Shown here piece after piece: positions 1-6,911 of a DNA stretch of 12,012 nt (position 1 is the first letter of the stretch; the number at the start of each line of letters is the position of its first letter). A program made the translations under genes and the position numbers. The stretch is from NCBI GenBank assembly GCA_947302185.1, contig CAMYVI010000056.1:1-12012 (forward strand). The letters are read 5' to 3'. A model generated the notes under the pieces. It searched no databases. It saw only the letters and a list, made by a program, of their open reading frames with translations, and was not told the DNA's origin. Origin of the DNA: an uncultured Lachnospiraceae bacterium. GTDB lineage: Bacteria; Bacillota_A; Clostridia; Lachnospirales; Lachnospiraceae.

Positions 1-4
1 AACA

Positions 5-33
5 TTGAATTGCGATGCAAGCATTTATATATA
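5..33 (+). promoter_or_regulatory. Possible sigma-A-type promoter for the peptidase gene
   Basis: TTGAAT at 5-10 and TATATA at 28-33 are separated by 17 bp and each match four of six consensus bases. Transcription from here would begin near position 40, just ahead of the ribosome binding site at 51-57. The region is AT-rich by chance as well, so this is a weak call. If it is right, the ATG at 15 lies upstream of the transcript and cannot be the start codon. Confidence 0.3.
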
Positions 34-50
34 TTCATTCTGTGGCTGAA

Positions 51-57
51 AGGGAGG
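51..57 (+). promoter_or_regulatory. Ribosome binding site that decides the GTG start at 66
   Basis: AGGGAGG lies 8 nt upstream of an in-frame GTG at 66-68. The alternative ATG at 15 has only 14 visible bases before it, with no purine-rich site in them. The strong, well-spaced site therefore favours GTG as the start. Confidence 0.75.
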
Positions 58-65
58 ATTCTATC

Positions 66-563
66 GTGAGAAAGAAAAAAGCTCCGGACCCAACCGTCCG
101 GACAATTGATACAGCAGCCTATCTCAGCGTGCTCCGCGAACTCGTAGAGAACGGCAAAAGTGTGAGCCTCATCGTTGCCGGCAACAGCATGTTCCCGTTT
201 CTCGAGCATGAGAGAGATACCGTTTACTTCGAGGCTCCGAAGCGTAAGCTGCGAAAGGGTGATATCGTATTCTATCAGAGAAGAAACGGGCAGTTCGTAA
301 TGCATCGGATTTATAAGGCAGAAGGGGATTCGTATTTTATAGTAGGAGATGCTCAGCGTGTGATAGAGGGACCGGTGTTGGGGGATCAGATATTTGCGAT
401 CGTGACTCAGGTCAAACGGAACGGGAAGGTGCTGACGCCTTCAAGCCTGAAATGGAAGTTCTTTGAGAAGGTGTGGATCAATCTGGTGCCGTATAGGGGC
501 GTGTTGATGCTGCCGTACAGGGTAGTGAGAAAGGTGAGGACAATGGTCGGGGACGGTTCTTAA
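66..563 (+). CDS. Small S24/S26 (SipW-like) signal-peptidase-type protein
   Basis: This 165-residue protein (GTG start chosen from the ribosome binding site at 51-57) resembles the Ser/His-type signal peptidases of family S26B. Residues 39-46 read GNSMFPFL, the box that carries the nucleophile (Ser41). Residues 65-82 run from GDIVFY to HRI, with His80 in the position of the family's general base. A DxVxF/Y strand follows the serine, as usual for the fold. Unlike secretory SipW enzymes there is no N-terminal membrane anchor: residues 1-20 are basic and polar. The C-terminus holds only a short amphipathic stretch (roughly 130-155) that might touch the membrane. The last five codons and the stop come from the palindromic element at 546-612, so the native C-terminus has probably been replaced. 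Anchorless proteins like this are often labelled only 'S24/S26 family peptidase', and their substrates are unknown. The gene converges on the large operon and need not belong to it. Confidence 0.75.
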   Translation: MRKKKAPDPTVRTIDTAAYLSVLRELVENGKSVSLIVAGNSMFPFLEHERDTVYFEAPKRKLRKGDIVFYQRRNGQFVMHRIYKAEGDSYFIVGDAQRVIEGPVLGDQIFAIVTQVKRNGKVLTPSSLKWKFFEKVWINLVPYRGVLMLPYRVVRKVRTMVGDGS

Positions 564-612
564 CGAGGGACCTAATAGGGACGGTTCTTAACGATTAAGA
601 ACCGTCCCCGAC
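546..612. repeat. Palindromic REP-like element with a 28-bp internal duplication
   Basis: The outer arms 546-563 and 595-612 are perfect 18-bp inverse complements around the core GGGGACGGTTCTTAA. A second, shorter left arm at 578-591 pairs perfectly with 595-608 across a 3-nt CGA loop. Positions 550-566 and 578-594 are identical 17-bp direct repeats 28 bp apart. Removing one 28-bp unit would leave a perfect 39-nt hairpin (18-bp stem, CGA loop), so the present form looks like a hairpin whose left arm was duplicated. The element supplies the last codons and TAA of the plus-strand peptidase gene and fills the gap to the stop of the minus-strand gene. From memory, related GGGACGGTTCT palindromes recur in clostridial genomes, sometimes near REP-associated transposases; none is visible here. 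It could form an RNA hairpin from either strand. Confidence 0.8.
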
Positions 613-626
613 GTGTGTCTTTATTA

Positions 627-3600
627 TCACACCGGCGGGTATTTCGCCCGGAACGGCGTCTTCTTGGCATCAATCGGTCTCGTCTCCTGTATCCTGTACT
701 TCTTCAGATACATTGTCATGCCGAGCCCGTATGGGCTTGTAGTATCCAGGCTGCGATTAATCTTATAACGCTTCGCCTTATCCGGCTCGCCAATAGCCGA
801 CAGATACTGTATCTCGGTCCAGACAGCCATACCCTCGACCACGGAGATCTCATCAAGCGACTCATACTTAAAATCGCCCCAATTCTCATGCTGCCAGATA
901 TGCGTCAGCTCGTGGACCAGCGTCTGCTTCATCGTCAGCCTCGGTGCCCCGTTCTCGACCATAACGATATGCTTTCCGTTCTTCTGAGTAGCATATCCCA
1001 ATACGCGCGGATCCATTCCCGGTGAAGGTACGAACGGCGTATCAAAACCGTCATTCACCTTCTTAGCGTTGACCATTCGCACCGTGATCTTATTCTCGAT
1101 CTTTATGTCGAAGATCTTTTCCATTTCCTCGATGGTTTCTTTATAGACCTTCTTGAACGCCCGCCGGCTCTTGACCGCTGTTGAAGTACAGACATCACAT
1201 CTCTCTCGCCCGTCCTTAAGCACATCGTACGTGCCCGGTTTCATTATACATCCACAGAAATCACAGTAATGAACGCCCGGCTGCTTAGGATCATAATCGT
1301 ACCCATCGCCGTACTCAGGCGGTATCTTTCTGGATCGGTGCAGGTTGCTGTCATCAAAGTGATGATCATTCAGATACCGAAGAGTTCCCTTAAGGTCAAG
1401 CCATGAAGGCACATTTTTATAACCGTATGTGAGATAATCGATTTTCTGTGCCCACGACATTTTCTCGGCATCATAGTATTCGCTGTCAAATGCCTCCTCA
1501 TCCTCTCCGTCGACATCGTCAAGGTCATGATTCGACTCTGCGAACACCGCTGTATCACCCCATACAGCACTCGCCATTGTTTTATCTTCCTCTGATTTCT
1601 TCTCCGTAGGCTTCTCCTCTGCTGAAGTTTCTTTCACCGGAGTCACCTGCGCAGAAACCTCTTCCGCAGAGATTCCTTCCACAGGAGTCAGCTGCTCAGA
1701 AACCTCTACCACAGAAATTCCTTCCACCGGAGTCTCTCCCGCAGATACTTCCTCCGCATCGTTCCTTTCTACAGAAACCTCCTCCGCAGAAGTCCCTTCC
1801 TCAGAAACCTCCTCCGCAGAAGTCCCTTCCTTAGAAACCTCACCCGCAAAGTACTCTTCCTCAGAAGCCTCCTCATATCCCGCACCCTCAGAAGTCTCTG
1901 TCCCGGCACCCTCCTCATATCCGGCTGCCGACTCACTGCCATCTCCTCTTTGCGGATCGAGGTACCAGTCCAGGTAATCCGCGAGTATTTCAAGAATTCT
2001 CTGCAGATTCCTTTCTATTGCGACCAGAATACCCAGGTCTATATTACTGTCTTCGACAAAGTAAACCGCGTCTTTCTCCGGGTCGTTAATAATCAGCTCC
2101 GGAACAAGGGCCCGAACGCTGTTTCGATAGCTTCCTGCCGATTTGATATGTTCGGGTACATCCCCGATACCGCAGATCAGATAACCTGCCTCATTCGGGA
2201 ACAGTGTCTGGAAGAGCTCATTCAGCAGTACGCAGAGCGTGAACCGTATCTCGGGCGTCGCTCCTGTGAAGCGCACTACCATTGTATCCTTGTATGTTAT
2301 CGTTCTCGGTCTCACCGAATCCAGCGATACCAGGGAAGCATCCGGGAGAAGATTCCTGGACTTCATTTCCAGGTAGCCGTCTGTACGGACAACATAATCT
2401 ATAAAGCAGTTGCTGATACCGATTCCGCGAAGATCTCTGGATTCGTCAGACTTCGTTCTGACAGCCATTTCATAACTGCGGAGCTGCCTGTAATAGACTC
2501 GGCCGGTGATGTGATCCGCTGCCCGTCTGACAATGATACCTGCATCAGGCGAAATCGATCTCACCTGATAGTATCTTCCGTCATAGCAGAAGAACTGTCC
2601 CGGCAAAATGGTCTGTTCAATGTGTCCCATCAGACGGTTGCCCATCGGATATGTGTCTGTCTGCTCATTCTCAATGATGTAATGTGCGGATTTGAGTGCC
2701 GAATCAAAAACATCTTCTACAAATTTCTTATCCGCCTGATAAGCAAATTTCGTACATATCGTACCGCCGACCAGCGTCTCTATCGTCGTCTGTGTAAACC
2801 TCGGATCCTCCACGCCGGTGTGTTTTGTGACCAGTTCCCGGAACGTCTCGTACGGATAATGACTGTCACAGCCATGTAACGCCAGTTCTTCAGTCAGTAC
2901 TTTCTCGGTGACAGGCGCTGCAGACATCAGCATAAGTGTGCGCAGAACAAAGTTTCTCTCCGTTCTCGCATAGTCCGGAACAATCGACGGAATAGCCTTA
3001 GGATCATTTGTAAAGAGCTCAGCGTTATCGCACATATAATCCCGCAGAAGATAATTTTCCGACAGAATATTCAGGAAGCCTCTTTTCTTGATCCTGGCCG
3101 CAAATGTCCTCGACATCTCGAACAAATTGCAAAACTCGTCCTCGACCACCACAAATGAATCTTTCGTAAATTTTGCCTGCCACAGACTCTCATGGAAGCA
3201 GAACCTCCGGTCGAATTCGCTTTGCTCACGGGGGGAGTGAATGTATTTGCAGATCGGTACATAGTACTGCTCGACATTCAGTCGAAGGTCTGTGAGCGGC
3301 ATTTTACTTCCGCTATACCAGTGAATCGACGTTACTCCCTCATGCATTGCAAGCGCGCCGAGTTCTGTTCCGACACCCAGATAGTGTGAAATCCTCGGAA
3401 GGATCCTCGCCTGTAATCCCGGTCCGTCTGCGGTCCAAAGCATTCTCCAATACTGGCCTGTGGGAGGAGGCGATGCTATGACATCCGTTATGCTCTGTCT
3501 GATCACATGGCTGAGTGCGTCGACCAGACCGTCTGCATTTCTGTCGAGGGCGACATATGTCACCTTCTTTTCTTTTTCCTCACAATGCTGCACGATACTT

Positions 3601-4901
3601 CTCAGACCGATCTGGCCGGTCCCGAGAAGATTCGAAGGCTCCAGAAGAATGACCATGGTCGTCTTATCAAAGAACTCCCGGTTCATCTGGATTGTTTCCA
3701 TATCATACAGTCTTCTGAAACTCAGAATCCCGATATCAGGCATTCTGTCATCTATCGTTCTTGTGCTTAATTCCTCTATGCTCCATAACTTCGGCAGATT
3801 AGTAACTTCTTTAATTCCCGTCTGCAGCCACTCTTCTATATCACGTTCGTTCGTCATTCGTCCGCAGACTACCAGACACTTGCCGTGAGTCAGCAGATGA
3901 TGAAATACCGGAAGCAGTATATACTGTGTCAAATCGCGGTAAAACGGATTATAAATCAATACACTTCTTCCGTGCAGCAGTGCCCTGGTCGCGCTTACAT
4001 AGTCCGCATTGACTGAAATACCGCCATGAACAGACGCCTGAAAATACGTTCCCGCTATTCGGTCCAGATCATCTCCCGCCTGCAGTTCCTTTTCCCAATC
4101 ATGCTTCTTCTGCGAAGTCCTGCTCATGGGAACCATTTCCTTTTCGAGGACCCGGTCTTTGTATTTCTCAGAGAGAACATTCATCAAGGCGTCGTAGTCG
4201 GTCAGCGGTCCGTCATTGGAAATCTCCTCTTCATCCTCATCCAGATTCAGTTCGTCTGCGGTCTCACCGTCAAGGAAGAAGCAGATCTCGCCCAGAACAA
4301 TTATGCTGAATACGGGATAGAAAGGAATGAAAATAGCTGAATCCGTCAGCAGCAGTGACAGCACACAGACTATGCATCCGATCGCCACTGCCGTATAGTA
4401 GAGCACCCTGTACATGGTCCGCATATCGGAAAATCGCTCCAAAAGAACTGATTTTCCGTTCACCTCATAGTAAAAATGACCGGCTGTGACATTATAAAGC
4501 GGCGTCCAGCGGCTCCACCATCTCTTGATGATCGGCAGTACGATCTGCTTCAGGACACAAAATCCCGTCATGACCACCGTATTGCAGAGCAATTGGATTC
4601 CATAGCCGAGGTCCAGCACAGAGTAAGCTTTTTCTATCAATCTGCGCAGAGGCCCGCCGACTCCCGGAATAAATGAGGCAACTGCGCTCACAGCCTTCAC
4701 CGCACCGACAAGCCCCTCCGCAACACGATTCGCCGTAAACATGAGCGGAATACAGTAAACGAACGCAATTAAGGGCATCAGGAACTGATGCCCTCTGTAC
4801 TTGTGCTCCAGATTAATATTGCCGGAGCGCAGTGTCATGAGGACAAACGGCATTGTTGATAAAACTATTCTTATGAAAGCTGCCATATTCAGCAGATTCA
4901 T
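627..4901 (-). CDS. Polytopic membrane pseudo-helicase fused to LIM-like zinc knuckle and DA1-like metallopeptidase
   Basis: This 1424-residue protein has several parts. About five hydrophobic membrane segments lie near residues 5-24, 40-58, 102-125, 166-186 and 188-210, followed by an acidic stretch (211-230) and a long, probably cytoplasmic region. Residues about 300-660 look like a worn-down superfamily 2 helicase: GRSVLIYNPF (311-320) sits where a P-loop would be but has no GKT/S, and VILLEPS (417-423) sits where a DExx box would be. Residues about 650-720 look winged-helix-like, and 765-980 recall the DUF1998-type tail of YprA/MrfA helicases (tentative). An acidic linker with ten-residue repeats (about 1005-1094) follows. 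Then comes a C-x2-C-x18-C-x2-C knuckle (Cys1213, 1216, 1235, 1238), half of a LIM domain in form. The C-terminus carries HELTH (His1330, Glu1331, His1334) and EGMAVW with Glu1356 as likely third zinc ligand, the arrangement of DA1-type peptidases. The start is fixed by an AGGAGG 7 nt upstream and an ATGA overlap with the preceding gene. The gene ends in three stops in a row, TGA-TAA-TAA. The peptidase call is firmer than the helicase call. Confidence 0.75.
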   Translation of the reverse strand: MNLLNMAAFIRIVLSTMPFVLMTLRSGNINLEHKYRGHQFLMPLIAFVYCIPLMFTANRVAEGLVGAVKAVSAVASFIPGVGGPLRRLIEKAYSVLDLGYGIQLLCNTVVMTGFCVLKQIVLPIIKRWWSRWTPLYNVTAGHFYYEVNGKSVLLERFSDMRTMYRVLYYTAVAIGCIVCVLSLLLTDSAIFIPFYPVFSIIVLGEICFFLDGETADELNLDEDEEEISNDGPLTDYDALMNVLSEKYKDRVLEKEMVPMSRTSQKKHDWEKELQAGDDLDRIAGTYFQASVHGGISVNADYVSATRALLHGRSVLIYNPFYRDLTQYILLPVFHHLLTHGKCLVVCGRMTNERDIEEWLQTGIKEVTNLPKLWSIEELSTRTIDDRMPDIGILSFRRLYDMETIQMNREFFDKTTMVILLEPSNLLGTGQIGLRSIVQHCEEKEKKVTYVALDRNADGLVDALSHVIRQSITDVIASPPPTGQYWRMLWTADGPGLQARILPRISHYLGVGTELGALAMHEGVTSIHWYSGSKMPLTDLRLNVEQYYVPICKYIHSPREQSEFDRRFCFHESLWQAKFTKDSFVVVEDEFCNLFEMSRTFAARIKKRGFLNILSENYLLRDYMCDNAELFTNDPKAIPSIVPDYARTERNFVLRTLMLMSAAPVTEKVLTEELALHGCDSHYPYETFRELVTKHTGVEDPRFTQTTIETLVGGTICTKFAYQADKKFVEDVFDSALKSAHYIIENEQTDTYPMGNRLMGHIEQTILPGQFFCYDGRYYQVRSISPDAGIIVRRAADHITGRVYYRQLRSYEMAVRTKSDESRDLRGIGISNCFIDYVVRTDGYLEMKSRNLLPDASLVSLDSVRPRTITYKDTMVVRFTGATPEIRFTLCVLLNELFQTLFPNEAGYLICGIGDVPEHIKSAGSYRNSVRALVPELIINDPEKDAVYFVEDSNIDLGILVAIERNLQRILEILADYLDWYLDPQRGDGSESAAGYEEGAGTETSEGAGYEEASEEEYFAGEVSKEGTSAEEVSEEGTSAEEVSVERNDAEEVSAGETPVEGISVVEVSEQLTPVEGISAEEVSAQVTPVKETSAEEKPTEKKSEEDKTMASAVWGDTAVFAESNHDLDDVDGEDEEAFDSEYYDAEKMSWAQKIDYLTYGYKNVPSWLDLKGTLRYLNDHHFDDSNLHRSRKIPPEYGDGYDYDPKQPGVHYCDFCGCIMKPGTYDVLKDGRERCDVCTSTAVKSRRAFKKVYKETIEEMEKIFDIKIENKITVRMVNAKKVNDGFDTPFVPSPGMDPRVLGYATQKNGKHIVMVENGAPRLTMKQTLVHELTHIWQHENWGDFKYESLDEISVVEGMAVWTEIQYLSAIGEPDKAKRYKINRSLDTTSPYGLGMTMYLKKYRIQETRPIDAKKTPFRAKYPPV
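1621..1890 (-). repeat. Degenerate 30-bp tandem repeats encoding an acidic decapeptide linker
   Basis: Within the 1424-residue gene, a 30-bp unit recurs in phase. The copies at 1771-1800 and 1801-1830 differ at one base, the copy at 1651-1680 differs from them at about five positions, and flanking copies are more decayed. In protein the unit reads approximately EGTSAEEVSE, repeated about eight times between residues 1005 and 1094 and rich in Glu, Ser, Thr and Val. It separates the helicase-like body from the zinc knuckle and peptidase and is probably a flexible, extended tether. The 30-bp period preserves the frame, so copy number could vary between strains without breaking the gene. Confidence 0.8.
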
Positions 4902-6868
4902 TCGTTTTCCTCCTCAAACTTATCTGTTTCTTCTCGTTGTTGCATATCTTCGAAAATAGCCACCCGTTCAACACTGAATTCTTTTACGAACGGATACGGC
5001 GCCCGGAAAATGGTGCCGCCCGGTCCCTTAATATCAGGATCGAACATATCCACATCTATCAGATATCCGTTATTTCTCTGCGGGTCGATTTCATAATCGA
5101 ACACGACTCTGCTGAACGTTCCGTCGTCGGGAAGCGGGGTCAGTTCAAAATCCATCATCCAGTCTTCTATCAGACTCATCCGCGATGACAGCTGACTGAT
5201 ATGTTTCTTCATGGTGAAAATGCCTTCCGCGGAGATCATGGTCCTGCGCTTCAAAGCCTGGAGCATGTCTCTCCCTCTCATGTAAGAGCAGCATTTTCCC
5301 AGATAATCGGAAAATATACCGGACGACTTCCGTACATCCGCCAGAATTATTGACACGATATCGTTATGATCCGCTATGACCGCTACGATTTTCGCTCTGA
5401 AATCCCAGAGCGCGCAGAAAACAGTCAGCGCCATAACGCCGCCGCCGATAAGAATAATGGCCAGCATATATAGAAAATTGGCACCGTCGAGATACTGATA
5501 AAGGATATCCGGGATAAAAGAAATCATGTACAGAAGCACTCCCACCAAGCCGGCGATCACAGTTGTTTTTCGGGTCATGCGTTTTCGCATGCTTGTCCCG
5601 CCTGCTTTTTTTACTTTCTCCAGTTCCTGTCTGTACTTTTCCTTAGGAATCACGGAATTGGTATTAAAGACCAGTATCTCTTTCTCAAGTTCTGCCAGAT
5701 GTTCCGACATCTCATTATATTGGTATTCGTCCAGCTCGGCAATTTCGGTATCGCTCACTTTCGAGCTGAGCCGGGCAAGAAGACTTGCACGATCCAATTC
5801 CACCTGCAGTTTCCGGAAGACTTTTGATACTGCCTTCCTGCTCTCTGCCGTCTGCCGATACCACCATGGTTCTTCATGAATAGGGCAATCCCCCGCAAGG
5901 CCTATCCTTTTGGATGAGATGAACATATGGTCTTCCCGTATGTCCTCGAACCAGACAGGAATCTCATGATTGTACTCGGGCAGGCTGTCATTCTCGCGCC
6001 TCATCTGCATCTGTTTCGAGAGTTCAACGACCTGCTTCTCGGCAGCAAACTTAATGCCGCCCAGCCTGTGATAATAATCGCTGAAAAGTTTATGGATATA
6101 CTCTCTGGAAACCTCAGCACGTACTTTATAGACCTTATAAGCCTCCAGCATACCTGATGGAACCGCATTTATTGCCAGGGTAAGAACGGTCATCCAGAAA
6201 CGGAATAAGTCCTCCGCATAATGCGCATGTCCCGCTCTCGCACAGTCCTGGACCAAAAATCTCGCCTTAGCCGGATATCTGTTGCGATACCAGAACATTG
6301 AGCTGTCGATTTCATGCCTGTTAATCAGCGCTACATCTGTTATTGTGGGAATAACAATCTTTTTCGGATGACGGGCCGAGAAGAGATAAAGTGCTTCCGG
6401 CATATCATATGACAGGCTGTACTTATCATTCAGCTCATCCCATATTTTCTGCCTGTCGGCTAATATCTCCCTGTCTGCACTCTGCATGTCTGTCCGGATG
6501 CCATGGCTGACAAGCGGCACTCCTCCCAGCATCTGGGCCATCCGGATCAGCGGTACGTCACTTTCTTTGACAACCGGTTCCGGATCACTGTTGCACAGAT
6601 AATCGAACGGGTTATCCTCCTTTGTAGCGAACCTCTTATCCTTCTTTACTGCCGGATTATCCTCAGGAGGGAGAACCACCAGAGCTCTCCACTCCCTTAC
6701 GCCATGAACAATTTTTGCCAGCTGCTTGAACGCATCCTTAGGCTCTCTTCCGTTTTCATCCCAGAAACAGAATTCAAGCAGACCTTTATCAATAAAAGGC
6801 TGAAATAACGACTTGTATCGATCAATGAACGGCTGAGAAGATTTTTTATAAAATATTACCGTCATCAT
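4898..6868 (-). CDS. Unrecognised two-helix membrane protein of the tubulin operon
   Basis: I cannot assign this 656-residue protein to a family. Residues 1-65 look like a small alpha/beta domain (strands TVIFYKK, LEFCFW and RALVVLP around an amphipathic helix). Residues about 150-330 are mixed, with many aromatic and basic residues. Residues about 340-425 are charged and helical, probably coiled coil. Two membrane helices follow at about 435-453 and 464-486 with a short loop between, so both soluble ends should lie on the same side, presumably the cytoplasm. The C-terminal 170 residues begin helical and end in a strand-rich segment (about 575-640) and an acidic tail. No P-loop, protease motif or signal peptide is visible. 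The first ATG of a tandem ATGATG is preceded by GGAG at a spacing of 10 nt. It lies 43 bp after the tubulin-like gene and overlaps the next gene by 4 bp, so it probably works with both, perhaps as a membrane adaptor for the tubulin-like protein. Confidence 0.7.
   Translation of the reverse strand: MMTVIFYKKSSQPFIDRYKSLFQPFIDKGLLEFCFWDENGREPKDAFKQLAKIVHGVREWRALVVLPPEDNPAVKKDKRFATKEDNPFDYLCNSDPEPVVKESDVPLIRMAQMLGGVPLVSHGIRTDMQSADREILADRQKIWDELNDKYSLSYDMPEALYLFSARHPKKIVIPTITDVALINRHEIDSSMFWYRNRYPAKARFLVQDCARAGHAHYAEDLFRFWMTVLTLAINAVPSGMLEAYKVYKVRAEVSREYIHKLFSDYYHRLGGIKFAAEKQVVELSKQMQMRRENDSLPEYNHEIPVWFEDIREDHMFISSKRIGLAGDCPIHEEPWWYRQTAESRKAVSKVFRKLQVELDRASLLARLSSKVSDTEIAELDEYQYNEMSEHLAELEKEILVFNTNSVIPKEKYRQELEKVKKAGGTSMRKRMTRKTTVIAGLVGVLLYMISFIPDILYQYLDGANFLYMLAIILIGGGVMALTVFCALWDFRAKIVAVIADHNDIVSIILADVRKSSGIFSDYLGKCCSYMRGRDMLQALKRRTMISAEGIFTMKKHISQLSSRMSLIEDWMMDFELTPLPDDGTFSRVVFDYEIDPQRNNGYLIDVDMFDPDIKGPGGTIFRAPYPFVKEFSVERVAIFEDMQQREETDKFEEENE
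4909..4914 (-). promoter_or_regulatory. Ribosome binding site of the 1424-residue gene, inside the preceding gene
   Basis: On the minus strand AGGAGG lies 7 nt before the ATG at 4901-4899, within the last codons of the upstream 656-residue gene. Its stop and this start share four bases (ATGA at 4901-4898). A full consensus site plus the overlap suggests coupled translation and strong initiation. Confidence 0.85.
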
Positions 6869-6911
6869 AGACGCAAATCTCCATCCTGTTCTTTGAAATC
6901 ACTGTCAATTG

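Noticed and set aside
15..65. ATG at 15 as the start of the peptidase gene
   Set aside because: No ribosome binding site precedes it in the visible bases, and the GTG at 66 has AGGGAGG at ideal spacing. The 17 extra residues also look unlike the family.
578..626. The hairpin as a classical intrinsic terminator
   Set aside because: The stem is strong but no clear U-run follows it on either strand (plus strand continues GACGTGTGTCTTT; minus strand continues TATTAGGTCCC). Termination is possible but not supported as a feature.
1621..1890. The 30-bp repeats as a CRISPR array
   Set aside because: The units are directly contiguous with no spacers and are in frame within a coding gene.
1950..2879. 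A 309-codon open frame on the plus strand
   Set aside because: It lies entirely antisense to the 1424-residue gene, has no ribosome binding site, and its product is Arg/Cys/Ile-rich without any domain-like pattern. The minus-strand gene has clear motifs and a strong start.
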